Of a stretch of DNA of 64,000 nucleotides, positions 34,506-46,600 are shown piece after piece. Position numbers and translations under genes: made by a program. The notes under the pieces are model-generated. The model worked only from the letters and a program-made list of their open reading frames with translations. It was not told the DNA's origin and made no database searches. Within the stretch, counting starts at the first letter, position 1, and each line of letters starts with the position of its first letter. The DNA comes from Cryptomeria japonica (lineage: Eukaryota; Streptophyta; Pinopsida; Cupressales; Cupressaceae): NCBI RefSeq assembly GCF_030272615.1, contig NC_081409.1, forward strand, positions 655,374,468-655,438,467, given 5' to 3'.

Positions 34506-34865
34506 TTACTTCCACTTACGTTGATGGTGGGACATGTGCTTCTGGTCTGATTGCTTTCTTGGATAATATCCTAGTCCAGCTTTATCATTGGCTGCCTTAG
34601 TTTGTAACTGAATAGGTTCAACAATACCTTTTTGACATTTTCCTAAAGGACCATTACCTGAATATCCCATGTGTTGAAGCATCTTATAGCCTAGACCATA
34701 TTGTGTCAGAGAAATCTCACAATGTCGTATTTCTTTATTTGCACTGTCTTCTTTGAAAAGTGACTTGAGAACATCATCTTCTTCTATTTCACCTGCAAGA
34801 GAAGTAGAGGATTGTATAAAGACACCATCATAAATGACTTTTGGAGCTGAGATTTGTGGCTTCAT
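34506..34865 (-). pseudogene. Gypsy B G-patch domain
   Basis: The open 119-residue piece contains YGLGYKMLQHMGYSGNGPLG at residues 56-75, then GIVEPIQ and AGLGY to about residue 100 (34566-34703). The spacing of glycines and the ending GLGY match the G-patch, an RNA-binding and helicase-activating motif. A G-patch downstream of protease is known in some retroviruses. In this element it sits between the protease and RT. A frameshift separates it from the upstream protease piece, so it is not translated in frame now. Confidence 0.75.
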
Positions 34866-34870
34866 AACCT

Positions 34871-35890
34871 CTAATGGTTTTCTCGACTGTCTTGGTGATG
34901 GAGGAAGAGATCCATGCTAGTGTTTGTGATTTTCAAATTTTTTAATAAATCTTTCAACAAAGATTCTGAACTTTCAGCTATAGAGACTGCTCTATTATGA
35001 GGAACAAAAGCATCAGCACTTTGTGTTAATGCATTGCAGGTATAACTTGCATCAGTGGGAATACTGACTTCAACTCCATTATAAGGAAGTTTCAAGCATT
35101 GATGATATGTAGATGGTACTGCTTTCATTTCATGAATCCATGGCCTACCCAGTAAGATGTTGTATGAAAGATGAAGGTCCGGGACCTAAAAAATGACATC
35201 TCTTTCTATAGGTCCTACCCTGATTGGTAATAGTACCAGATGCTTAGAAGTTCTTTCTTCTTCATCATAAGCCTTGATTGTTATTTTCTTTGTTGGATCA
35301 ATAACATTTTTAGAGAATCCCAGCTGTGTCAATAGATTGTAGGTACAAATATTCAACCTAGTGCCTCCATCTATCAAAACATGTTTAACTCAGTGTTTAT
35401 GGATCATAGCTTCAATGTGTAATGGCTGGTTATGTGGGTGACTTAGTGAGTTATCATCTTCTTCAGAGAAAGTGAGGTAATGAGGTGAGGTCAGATGACC
35501 TACCATAGATTGAAACCAATCTACATCTAAATCTTTAGGGACACTAGTAGTAAGCAAAGCTTTGTCCAGGACCTCTTTATGAGCATAAGAGATCTTAAGA
35601 AGTTCCAAAATGGAGATTTGAGCATTGGTTCACTTTAATTGTTTGACAATACTATAACCAGGAGAAAATGATGAAGCCAGTTGTTTTGATTTGGCCATGA
35701 TTGTGTTTGTTTGTCTATTTGGTAGATTTGATGTTGTTTGATCAAAATTTGAGGAACTAGTTGCTGGGAGAGTAATCTTCCTTTGAGTGCAGGTCATAGC
35801 ATTAGCAGTTTGTGCTTGACTTAGGTGATCCTGGGCTATAATCACATCACAATATTCAGGTTGAATAGGTTCAATCATGTTGATCACATT
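34871..35890 (-). pseudogene. Gypsy B protease region
   Basis: The aspartic protease motif appears as VLIDGGTRLNICTYNLL at about 35370, with DGG in place of the commoner DTG or DSG; DGG is usual in Tat elements. Downstream is [20 protein letters not shown] (about 35150), a conserved Tat segment. In-frame stops at 35630, 35390 and 35186 interrupt it. Confidence 0.78.
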
Positions 35891-36055
35891 ATCGTTGTTA
35901 GTGTAGGTATAATTGACCCTATCTCCTCCCTTGGATTTTGAGGAATCTCCTTGTTCATAAGTTGGTAATGGATCTTTAAAGGCCTTATGCTCAACATTAG
36001 TCTCATGATTTCCAATAATGATCTTGCCTACATCAATGAGATCTTGGATTTCATG

Positions 36056-37560
36056 TTAGAGTTTCATGCAGTTGTTTATGTTATGTCCCTTATTCTGATG
36101 GTAATCACAGTATTCATTTTCTCTCCACCATTTGGGTCTAATTTTTGGGTCATATGGTCTAGAATTATCTGGTAACTTTATCAGATTATTTGCCAATAAA
36201 GTTTTAAAAGATGATTCATATGATTCATCTAGAGGAGTAAAATCATGCTTAGGCTTTGAAAGCCAAGGTTTTTCTTTAAAAAATTCTCTTGTTTTCTTTG
36301 GAGGATTTTCTCCTGCAGTTTCAACTACCTTGAGTGCTTGTGTGCCATTGGCCAAGTTAAATATTGTGGATTTTGTTTTTTCTTGGATAGTATCTACCAC
36401 TCCATCACTAACAATTTTTCTATTGCTATCTTTGTCATATTTATAGTACTTTCTCTTTTCTTTAGAGCTAGAACCTTGTGATGTTTCTTTCCAAAGTGAT
36501 ATATCTCCCTTTTTTATAAGCACATCTTCCATTCTGAGGGCGTTATCCACCATTTTTTTGAATGAAGGGTGTAGTTTCATTTGGACACTGTACTTTAATT
36601 CAGGGATTAAGTTGTCGACAAAGATATTCATTTTCTCAAGATCTAGGATAGTCCGTGAATATCTAGAGAACATCCTTCTCCATCATTGGAGAAAATTGAG
36701 AAAGGGTTCTCCTATCTTTTGTCTGGTATTGCAAAGCTCTATCATAGTGACTGGGTGACGAATGTTGTATGAGTATTGTTGTAAAAATAGTTGGATTAGT
36801 TCTTCAAACATTTTTATCCCTTTGGGTAGACTTGAGAACCATTCCATTGCTTGACCCCCTAAACTCCTTGAGAAAAGGTGCATGAGGTACATTTGATCGT
36901 GCATGAACACCATACAGGTGGCACAAAACTCTCTGACATGATCTTGAGGATCTGAGGTATCATAATATTTATCAAATTTTGGGATCTCAACTCTTGAAGG
37001 AAATGGAGACATGTAAAGGTTTTTGTCAAATGGGAATGGGCATATTGTGTCCAGAGAATATTGTTTTGGCATTTTATCTTTTTTTTGTAGTTTTGTGACC
37101 GTAGTTTGTAATGTTTGCATTTGTTTTCTTATCTATCCCCATGGTGTTTCTTCTTCTTTAGCAATGAGGGCTTCCACATTATAACCAGTAGGGAGTTTAG
37201 CACCTTTCTTTTCTAATTGTAGGAAATAGTCTTCTTTTTCCCTAGCCATGATGACCTTCATCATTTTCCAGAACTCTTTATCATTATGACATTTATTTAT
37301 TTCGGCTTTGGGAGGTTCAGGAAGCTTAGATTTAGTCGATGAGGAGTCACTATTAGTGGCATGATTGCTAAAGTCATCGTGAGTGTCTCATTTACTAGCT
37401 TATCTTTCTTGTTTTTCCCCCAACATGGTGGGAGATAAGGGCTAACCAAAGATTGATATATCATAAACTGGTATCTGTGATGAGGACGGTTTATTGTAAA
37501 AAGGGTTTTCCACAAAGAATGGATTGTCTTTTGTCAAAAAGGGAGTTTCTTTTTCTTTGT
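36056..37560 (-). pseudogene. Gypsy B gag
   Basis: The capsid-like core has FPSRVEIPKFDKYYDTSDPQ (about 37000), then MEWFSSLPKGIKMFEEL, typical of the retrotransposon gag domain. It ends in a zinc finger YCDYHQNKGHNINNC (about 36090), the C-x2-H-type finger of Tat and Athila gags. An N-terminal part (to about 37560) can be read with one stop. A stop at 37130 and a frame change near 36680 break the gene. Confidence 0.8.
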
Positions 37561-37699
37561 ATCTTTTGCTGTGAGAATTTTTGGTTTGAACAGGTATTTA
37601 TAACCAACAGGACCGAGAGCCAAATGTTTTGCAGAAGTCAAGATCAAATTGTAGCTAGTAGTTCGTTTAACGTAGTAATTGAGAGAAGTAACTAAGATC

Positions 37700-39690
37700 T
37701 GGTTTGGTTTCAGGAATCATCTATCTTCTGTAAGACGTTATCTAAGTTAAATTAGGTTTGATAAGGTGTTTGTTTGAACTAGCTTAAAGATGATCGACAA
37801 AATCATGCAACGCAATGGCAGAGGTACACTATCAAGGTTGTTTATGCTTAAGAGGACGATGACCAGTTTTAGGCTCGCTGTACACTATTTTGGATAGGTT
37901 TGACTATTCTAGATTGACAAAATCAGAGACTCGTACGATCAAATTTCTGAGATAGTACGATAGTATAGCAGTTCAAGGATGACAACATTTCTATTTCGTA
38001 CGAGTTGCTTCCTATTACCTTACAACAAATGGGCACGTCCCGAACGACAAAGGATTCAGTGCAGTTTTGTCTCATACGACACAAGATTTAGTTTAAATGA
38101 CAGACATTTGGGTTTCATATGACAAAGAATTGAGCATAGGATGATAATTTAGTAGACTCCTACAACACAAGATATGGTGCAAGACGACACATGATCAGGC
38201 TCGTACGACTATTAATAGGACAGAGACAAGAATTCTGAATTTTTCAATAGATGAGTATGACAACTGAGTATGACCAATTCTGAGGTGGATTGATTTCTGA
38301 CCAGGATAGACTAGCTTCGATACAGATAGAGTTTATCACTGAGTTGTTGATTTATTTGATTTGTTTTCTCCAATTTCAGTTTCAGGGATGAAAACACAGA
38401 AAACATGCAAGGTAAATAGTAACTTCAATCATAGCATGCTAACCCTATGGAAGTTGGCTTAGAGAAGAAAACCTTTGCTTGCTGACTTAGGTACACACCC
38501 AATAGCTAATCAGAATACGGCTGTTGAGTCTCGTGCAATGGATTCTCAATGCCATATTAGCCGACTCCAAATGCTAATGGGGGCACGATATGGCAAGTGT
38601 CTTGGGAGGGTTACTATCTCTCTTGCACAAAGATTATCAACCTTTCAGAGGTGAATCGGGTAGCTTCTAATCTTATAGTTCTTAGTCAGGAATTCCATTT
38701 GAAATTACCCCTTGAAGTCATGCAAGCATGATTGAGGCCTATAGCTCGACAAGGTACCAAAACAAGTTGTAGTCACGTAAACGTGATTGAGACCGTGAGG
38801 CCCTACAAAATGCTCGATATGAGAGATCTCAAAGAGAAAACTCAAATAATCCCATCCTCTAAGACTTTAATCACCAGAGGCCTATTTATTATAGTGAGTT
38901 GGAATGCTCAGGTCCAGCTGTACTCACTTGGGTCATTCTCACAGGGTGATTACTTTTTCCAACTGCGAAAGGCCTGCTAAAGGTACACAAATCTCAAAAC
39001 TTAGAAAAAAGCTTCAAGGGTCTAGATTTCTGATTGTCTGTAAAAGACAAGAGCATACTCTCCTACCTCTCAGATTTTTCTGTAAACACAAAAGATAGAT
39101 TTGTTTGTTCACTAGATAGCAAGTTAGGTGCCTAAAAAAAATGAATTTAAAGAATACACGATGTTTGGTTGATTCTCTTTAGGTAACCTGCAAAAACAAT
39201 GCATCAGTAGTCATGTTGTTCTTATTCTTTGAGAAGTGTACATTTGATTGATGAATTCTTTGACTAGCGTTCTACAAGAAACTGGTTAGGCTATGAAAAT
39301 ATCAGGCAAATAGAATATGATTCAGGGTCAGCGTTAGCATAATGAAAATTTAATTCAAGAAAAACCTCGAAAAGTGAAACTTGCTTTTAATCTAACAAAA
39401 AACAAAATCGTATGACAATTCTCATAAAATGGAATGACAGAAAACTTTTATCGTACGAGTTAGAAATTAAGATAGAATGACAAAAGATAACAAAAATAGT
39501 ATGTCATACGAGTCCATATTTTGATTCGTACGACAATTTACAGGATATAATATTGTGTCGTATGATAAACTATAGGCTTCAATATAATGTCATACGATGT
39601 AGTGAAACTGCTCGTATGATATTTCGTAGAGACTGTATGGATGAAACCTGGAGGATAAAAAGAATGATTTTGAGGCCGAAAAAGTAGTTT
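37700..39690 (-). promoter_or_regulatory. Gypsy B long 5' leader with CGTACGA palindrome arrays
   Basis: About 2 kb lies between the primer site and gag and holds no coding sequence. Copies of CGTACGA or one-base variants occur at 37932, 37955, 37998, 38202, 39451 and 39527, with decayed versions between them (CATACGAC, CGTATGAT, ACGACAA). Two further palindromes, CATGCAAGCATG (about 38716) and CACGTAAACGTG (about 38775), sit in a ~55-bp duplicated unit. Long leaders are usual for Tat elements, but the palindrome arrays are not something I can attribute to a known function. Confidence 0.6.
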
Positions 39691-39693
39691 CTT

Positions 39694-39711
39694 GCCCCAT
39701 GGTGGGCGCCA
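39694..39711 (-). promoter_or_regulatory. Primer binding site of Gypsy B
   Basis: In sense, TGGCGCCCACCATGGGGC begins 10 nt after the 5' LTR. The TGGCGCC start is the usual type for Tat-like gypsy elements. Confidence 0.8.
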
Positions 39712-39721
39712 GAAATGGGGG

Positions 39722-40769
39722 TGTGAAAAGTGGACCTGTATTTGTAAGCACAACACTTCAATTAAGTCATTACATGCATGGTTAGACATATATAAACATG
39801 AATAATAAAACCATAACGAATCGACCCATTGCCTTCTAGTAGATGCGAGTTTGGATTGCTCTCAGATTGTTTAGCTATTCAATGACTAGACAACACCTAA
39901 ATGAAGGATTTTAATCTATATGAGCATGATATCAAGCTAGATGGATGCAAGATTTAATCTAACATGATTAAGCAATAAATGATCTAGATATGTATGCAAT
40001 AACTTAATATGTGAATATCTAAATGCACAAATATCAATGAACCTAGAGCAAAAATAGCATAATAACAATATATTCTCCAAGGTTTTCGAATGAGAGATGA
40101 GAGCCTAAATGTATAGAAAATTCAGAAAGAAACCAAAAGATGAGATTAAATGATGATGAGTGGTCAAGATTTTCCAAGAGGAAGCACAATCTAGGTGAAT
40201 TGATGTGATTGGATGCTTTTCTCAGTTTTAAAGGAAATTGAACTAAAATTAAGATTAAATCAAGAAAAAACTGATTTATTCTCTATTTCATTCAATTTTA
40301 ATATTTAATTATTTTAATTGCTTTCTTTGAGATTATTTATCAATTTTTAATTTGTTTTTCAAGATTATCTCCAATTGATTTCTTTCTTCAATTTTTAATT
40401 TTTTTTGTCAATTAATTCTTTTTTTGATTTATTTCCTTTTTTGAAGATTTGTGCTCATAATTTCCAATTCCTTTTTCTTGATTTGTTTCCTTTTTTGAAG
40501 ATTTATGGCAAATTGATTTATTTAATTAAATATGCTAGGATATTTAATAAAATAAATAAGATAATTGTTTAAAATGATTTACTTGGAATGATCAATTAAT
40601 TAAATAAATATTTAATTAATATTGGTTGATTGATTTTGCCATGTGACATTTGATGATTAAAGAATTAATTGTGTGCTCAAGATTTATTTAATTGTCTTTG
40701 GTTAGGACCTTGGTGACATTGTCGAGATTGGGGGCCCATGGTTTAGATGACCATTTTTAGGGTATTACA
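39722..40769 (-). repeat. Gypsy B 5' LTR
   Basis: The 1048-bp partner of 15794-16842, from TGTGAAAAGTGG to GGGTATTACA on the plus strand. It would have carried the promoter for the minus-strand transcript. Confidence 0.93.
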
Positions 40770-42771
40770 ATGTCTAAGTGTGTCTTTATCCTAATGGCAA
40801 GTTGTTGGAGATGACATAGTTTCCCTCACACACTCTAGGCTTAAGTTGTCTACCTTGGTTTTTAGTTGTCTTGGAATGATTCACCATGTTAGCCAGTGAG
40901 TTGTGGTCTTTTGATGGGTCATGAGTATGTGGTTATTTATTTAATTAATTAATGCTTCATTATTAATGTTAAATTAAATTGGTGGATTATTATATAGCTT
41001 AACTTGATTAATTATTATTTGAGCGATTTATTATTTATTATTTATTATTTATTGGATCCTTGTAGATTTATATTGTGTATCTATTTATTATTTTATTATT
41101 CAATAGATTTATGGTTTAATTATTATTTTATTTGAATTAATTGATTTATTATTTATTGTTTACTATTTATTATTGGTTTATTATTAATTGACTTTATATT
41201 TTAATTATGGTTTCTTTATTATTTATTTAATTGTTTAGTGTTTATTTATTATTTATTATTTATTGGCTTATTGTTATTATTATTTATTTATGGAGCTTTT
41301 ATTTTATTGTGGTTTTTATTTTAATTATGACTTTAATTTATTTAAATAGCCCTTTGTTATTTTATTAGGCCTGTTTTATTATTTATTCATTGGGTTTATA
41401 TTATTATAATATATTCTCTTGTTGCATGGTAAATGAGGTTTATTATATTTCCTACATACCATTATTTTCTATTGGCTAATATGCTTTGGGGAAATAAATT
41501 AAATTATAGAGTGGGTAGGTAAGTTTTATATTATTTTGTATTATTTTGTATTATTTTGTTTAGCCGACATTAAGGCTAGGTTTTTTAGATAATTTCTATT
41601 AAATAGTAGCTTGTGCATTTTTCTAGGTTATGATCATAAGAGTTTTCTTGGATATTTTGATTATTTTGATTTGAATATTGGAGCTTGGATTTGGGCTTGA
41701 ATTCTTGTGCTTCCTCATATGTCATTTTCCATCACTTCAATTTCTAGGTTGGAGGATCTTGTCTTTGAATTTTATTTCCAATTCTTGTTTTCTCTATGTC
41801 TGTAGAGAAAAGATTGTTTGTGGGTAGTTTGGGGGGAAAATAGTTATATAATATAGTTTTAAAGTTTATGAAATTTCATGGATTTTATTTTATATGGTTT
41901 TAGGCTATAGTTGAGAAATATTATTTTCACATTTCTGTGCACAGCTGTGAATGGTCGATTGAGGATTTTGGTTCTGGTATTATTTGGCTTCCTATGTGTG
42001 GTGCATTGTTTGTGTTGGAGATTTGGTTTCTCAGGTTGTATTGAGATCCCTTTTGCTTTGGATTGTGGAGTCAGAATATTCCTTGGGTTCTCTGAGACTT
42101 GCTCTTGTTGAGCTTTGCGGGAGAGCTATGTCTCAGAGGACTTGGCAGAAAGTCTATTATGTTTATTTCATCTTGGTTCAATAGTTTTATTATCTATTTT
42201 GAGTTATGATCCCTCTCGAAGTGTTGTCGAGCCATGTAAGATTCTCTGAGAATCATTCTTTGGGACTTTTGAGTTGGAAGCCATGAGGATTGGGTTGATG
42301 ATATCTTTTAATATAGTTCATGTTTTGCTATTATTTTTACTTCTTTATCTTCCTTATGTATGGGTGTTCCTTTTATGTCTAATTTCGGGACTTAGAATAA
42401 TTTCTGTGATTTTAATTTGGATTTGTAATTATGTCTTTTCCATGCAACTTTTTGAGTCTTTTGTATGTGCAACATGAGATTGGTGTACTTCCTATCATAA
42501 ATATGCCAAAAGGTTTTATAAAAGCCTTATTTTGTGTTTTTCTCAGTTTGCCTATTTGTGATGTAATTTTTGGATTTGTTCTTGTACCAGAGGCTTATGT
42601 TGAGACCTTTTGCTGTTTTTGGGAACTTCTCTATGCTTTCATGATGTGTTTGAATCCTTTTTGTGCTCCAGCAAGTATTTTTCACTTGTCTATTGAGGTT
42701 TGTAAAGTTGCTCCAACAAGAGGTATGCATTCCTTGTTGTTGAGGATGAGTTTATGTAGCTCCAGCAAGAG
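40770..42771. other. T-rich flank, no gene seen
   Basis: This holds low-complexity TTTATTATTTATTATT sequence at about 40925-41420, then T/G-rich unique-looking sequence. The hydrophobic short frame at 42274-42477 is explained by T-richness. The sequence resumes after Gypsy D at 54566 (the duplicated AAGAG sits at both sides). Confidence 0.5.
42767..42771. repeat. Target-site duplication of Gypsy D, left copy
   Basis: AAGAG, identical to 54561-54565. Confidence 0.92.
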
Positions 42772-42859
42772 TGTAATGACCCACCATAATTAATTCAACA
42801 AATTGAGTATTCATTTTTTGTGTGTGTTTAATTTAATCATTATGTTTTAATCAATTGCA

Positions 42860-43030
42860 TACTCTAGGCATCCATCCATTAGGATTAGGCATTCATCCAT
42901 CTGGGATGAGTATCTAACCATACAGGTTAGGCAATTGTCCATACGAGACATAATATTTCATCTATCCAATATGGGATAAGCATCTACCCATACGGGGTAG
43001 GCATCTATCCAAATGGGATAGGAGATGCTC
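42860..43030. repeat. Tandem mini-hairpin units in Gypsy D LTR
   Basis: About six units of roughly 28 bp read like GGCATCTACCCATACGGGGT. Each core (TACCCATACGGGGTA, ATCCAATATGGGAT) is a small inverted repeat. The second LTR has the matching array at 51309-51480. Confidence 0.65.
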
Positions 43031-44604
43031 TAGCCAGAGACTTAGACTCATCGGGACCATTCGAGTCCTGAGCCACTCACTAAGTACTACCCTCTTTTAA
43101 TAGAAGTGCACCGAGGTTGCCGTCCTTAGGAGTAATTAATAACATAATACAAGCTTGAATTCCGCCTCGAAATTTGGCTTAAAGCCTCAAGAAGTCAAGT
43201 GAATCCATACAAGATTCCTTTTGAGTATGCATTGAATTACATTTTTTTTCCAATTTAATTATCTTATCTTTCAAAATAGGATTCTTACTCAACCTTTCTA
43301 TAGCAAGCCTAGACCCCACCCACAAACACCTGAGTATGAGGGATAACTCCATCCCAAGACTGCCTACATACCCGCTTCGACACGGGATCAAGGCATAAAG
43401 TATGTAGTTCTATTTTCTATTCTATGGTTTGATGTAAACTGATTAGTGGGTACGCAACCCTTTCTACGGTCAATGTCCCAGACAGTTTCTCTGCAATTGC
43501 TACCCACCATGGTAGCACTTAAACAAAGGCTCAAGATGGCCTATTGTTTATGGCCTAACAACTACATCCTAACACCTATCATGAGCATCACCCTTGGCCA
43601 AATTGTCAATCACCAATACCCCTTCAAGATTAAAAATCAATTTCATAAAAGCATTTCACTCAACATCCCTATAGGTGTTTACTATAGTTTAACTCAGCGG
43701 ATGAAAGATCATTTAAAGATTATCTTATTAAATTATCAATCCAAGGGGGATTACCCGCCCCTTGGATTTTAACTTCCAAGTGTCCCTTATTACTCCTTGA
43801 CGATTTATAGGGACGATGCCACATACGTCATTGATGTAGCTTTATTAGGCATTAAGTGTACTAGTTCAGAATGACGGCATTACTCGTAAGCATGACCCAG
43901 AGGCACCGTTTATACCGAACGCTACTAGGTTTAGGTTTCCATCTTCCTTTATTTAGTTTTCTAACTAAGAAGCTATGAAAACATCATGCTTGGAAAACAA
44001 TGCATAATTTTAATTGATTGAATAACTGCTTGATGAATTACATAGAATAAAACCAATAACTTGAAATATAACTTGCATATGAAAACTTGCATGTTGATGA
44101 ATGCATGTGTACTTGCATGAAGACAATAACGTCAATAAAAGTAGTTAATCTACAAGTAATTTGCATGATATAAGAATGGTGCAACTTGCATGCATGATTA
44201 ACCAAATCCAAAAATAGTGATTGATTCAATCATATTAACGTGAATTAATTGCTAAGGGCCAACTAAGTGCCCGATGGATCTTAAATGGAACGAATAACTC
44301 TAATAAAAGACTTTGACATAATATAATTTATGAGTATAAAATTTACCAAAGATAATTTAATCATGAATTCACTACACAAAAATCCCTAATATTTAAATTC
44401 AACAACTTAAAATTTATACTAAGGAAAGAATTAATATTTCCTAATTTAACTTAAAATTTAAACAAAAATACAAAACAATTATTAAGAATTAGTTTAATAT
44501 TTAACTTAAAATTTGATCCGAAGTAATTATTAAAATTCTAAATTGCAAATTTTAAAATATATATATAAAAAAAAACTAACTAAGAAAGAAATTTTTGTTT
44601 TATT

Positions 44605-44770
44605 AGTGATTGGGGCGGTGGGGACCATGAGTCCCATCACCCCACTGCGGTCCTGCATGTGCAGGGCCCACAGGGTTGAGGGGGCCTCATGGTCCCCTCC
44701 ACTCCCCTACAGCCACTTATAGTGACCGCAGGGTAGTGGAGGGTACCACTACCCCCAACGGTTTCAATAC
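44605..44770. promoter_or_regulatory. GC-rich hairpin island in Gypsy D 3' LTR
   Basis: A ~160-bp GC-rich block sits in an otherwise AT-rich LTR. It includes a perfect 8-bp stem, GGTAGTGG (44732-44739) with CCACTACC (44746-44753). The 5' LTR carries the same block at 53060-53235. It may mark the R region or promoter, but no TATA box was assigned. Confidence 0.45.
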
Positions 44771-46360
44771 TACCGCCCTGCATGCTACCATTATGTCTTC
44801 GAACATTTTCGAATGCCACGCCGAACATAAAAAAATTAATGACATTGAATGTGGTTTTTTTTTTATTATAATGAGACGTTAATATATATATGTTAATATT
44901 CAAAAAAAAAACTTTATATATATATATATATATGGTTTCATATTTTCTTACTTAAAAGAAAACAAAAGAGATTTATTTATGAAAGTAAGAATAAATGATC
45001 AAATAATTGTTTTTTTTTTTAATTGATTATCACAGTAAATAGGTGTTTATCATTTACAGAGGAAGAGAGAGAGATAGCTTTATCCAGCCATCAAATCATA
45101 GGGAGGGAGTTTATTTCCAGACTTCTCAGAGAAATTGTTTATTTCCAGGATTCATTTCTAGTTTTTACAGGAGGATTTGTTCATTTGATATTCACAGTGA
45201 GGTCTTTATTCAACTCACAGGGAGATTCAAAAATAATCATAGGGAGGGAGTTTAGAATAACCATAGAGGAAATATTCACAGAGATTAAAAATAATCATAG
45301 AGATTTAAATAATTACAAAGAGAAATTTAGAATAAGCAAAGAGGAATTAATCATAGTGAAATCTATCCTTACTGTCAACTAATTTTCACGGAGAATTTAT
45401 ATAACCAGATAATGAAATCAAATGAGAATACCATAGAGGAAATAATCACAGCGAAAATCTATCCTTTCATTTCAACTAATTTTTTTTGTACAGAGAAATA
45501 TATAACTAGATAATGGGATCAAATGAGAATATCACAGAGGAAATAATCATAGCGAAAATCTATTTAAAGGATGAGATTCAGATTTCTATTCGAAAAACCA
45601 GAGAGATGAATTTAGAGGGAGGAAATAAAGATGGATCTAATCTAGTTCTTTAGCAAGAAATTGATCTAATTCTTATCAAGAAAAACAAATTGATCTAATT
45701 CTTATCAAGAAAGACAAATTGATCTAATTCCTATCAAAAAATTGAAACAATTGATCTAATCCTAATTCATAGCAAGAACAAGATGCATGATTCAAAATAA
45801 AATAAAAATAAAAGAACCTGGATGCTTGCAATTGATGTAGAATCCCCTATGATTCCTTCAATTAGCCTCCCTTGATCTTTCAAACTTGAATGAAATCCTC
45901 CAAAGCAATCTTAGCTATTTTCAAAAATGAAATATGACTACAAAAAGAGTTTCTTGAGAGAAGAATTTCTCTATGGACTAACCAACTCCTATCTTTGAAA
46001 ACTTGCATATCATTTATAAGAAAAATCCCTCTATTCCACTATCTATAATTTTAATTAAAAAAAAAGATTCTTTCCCAATTTTGGATTTCATGCAAATTGA
46101 TTAGACTTAGTGGGAGGAGTTACATGCAAGGTGGTGGAAAATCCTCTAGAAGCTTCTTATTCTTCCTACAACATGTGCCATAATTGGATGAGGAAAACTA
46201 AATAAATAATTAAGACAAATGTATATTTTCCATGTGTGTGTGTGTGTTTTATTATTTTATCCCTTTATAATATTCATTGAATCATTTAAATAGGTTATCA
46301 AAAACATATAATAGAGTTTATTATTTTAAATCCAAAGGTGATAAGGGAGGGTTGTGACAT

Positions 46361-46372
46361 CCTCCCCCCCTT
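46361..46372 (-). promoter_or_regulatory. Polypurine tract of Gypsy D
   Basis: In sense AAGGGGGGGAGG lies one base before the 3' LTR start TGTCACAACC. Confidence 0.82.
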
Positions 46373-46432
46373 AATTTGTGCATCATCTCGATGCACTTAT
46401 TGAATGCATCAAAAAGAGTCTATAGTTCATGA

Positions 46433-46600
46433 TTAAAACAAAAAAGGAAACAATTGTTGCATCTCCTTAGTATCTTCCCATGTGGCTTTCTTTTCATCAT
46501 ACTGGTCCCATTGCACTTTGCATTGATTAACCTCTCTGTTGTGCAACTGGCACTGGTGCCTCTCCAAGATTCTGAATGGCTCTATCATTATCCTCCCATT
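46433..46600 (-). pseudogene. Chromodomain of Gypsy D integrase, frameshifted
   Basis: The sequence IEPFRILERHQCQLHNREVN continues to CKVQWDQYDEKKATWEDTKE. The final K-V-x-W...ATWE pattern is the chromodomain signature of chromoviral integrases, which in related elements guides insertion to histone-marked chromatin. A TAG at 46609 and a one-base loss near 46596 separate it from the integrase frame. The aromatic positions W (in VQW) and W (in TWE) are kept; a third cage residue is not obvious. Confidence 0.82.

Larger units (their letters stand above)
15794..40769 (-). mobile_element. Gypsy B: large Tat-type Ty3/gypsy element, inactive, with a nested copia
   Basis: This is a 24,976-bp insertion, about 17.2 kb once Copia C and its 5-bp duplication are removed. 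The two LTRs (1049 and 1048 bp) flank, in minus-strand order: a TGGCGCC-type primer site, a ~2-kb leader, gag with a CDYH...GH....C finger, protease, G-patch, linker, RT, RNase H, a second RNase H, integrase, a long 3' region with an antisense ORF, and a polypurine tract. The dual RNase H, the LLGRPWIH protease-region motif, the large size and the antisense ORF all fit the Tat lineage. The flanks are ATGTG (15789-15793) and ATGTC (40770-40774), a target duplication with one mismatch. The coding parts carry many stops and frameshifts. Confidence 0.9.
42772..46359 (-). repeat. Gypsy D 3' LTR
   Basis: It runs from TGTAATGACCCACC to GGGTTGTGACA on the plus strand, i.e. TGTCACAACCC...TTACA in sense. 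It has a tandem mini-hairpin array (42860-43030), a GC-rich island (44605-44770) and an array of AATAATCACAGAGG-like units (45230-45560). It is longer than its partner because 44930-45230 has no counterpart in the other LTR. Confidence 0.94.

Noticed and set aside
42274-42477. Hydrophobic 67-residue frame resembling a membrane segment
   Set aside because: T-rich DNA gives Leu/Phe/Val runs by composition. No start context, homologue or neighbouring gene supports it.
43446-43772. 108-codon plus-strand open frame inside the Gypsy D LTR, open again at 51894-52220 in the other LTR
   Set aside because: Both copies derive from one sequence at insertion, so shared openness is not independent evidence. 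No family signature, and it lies antisense in an LTR.
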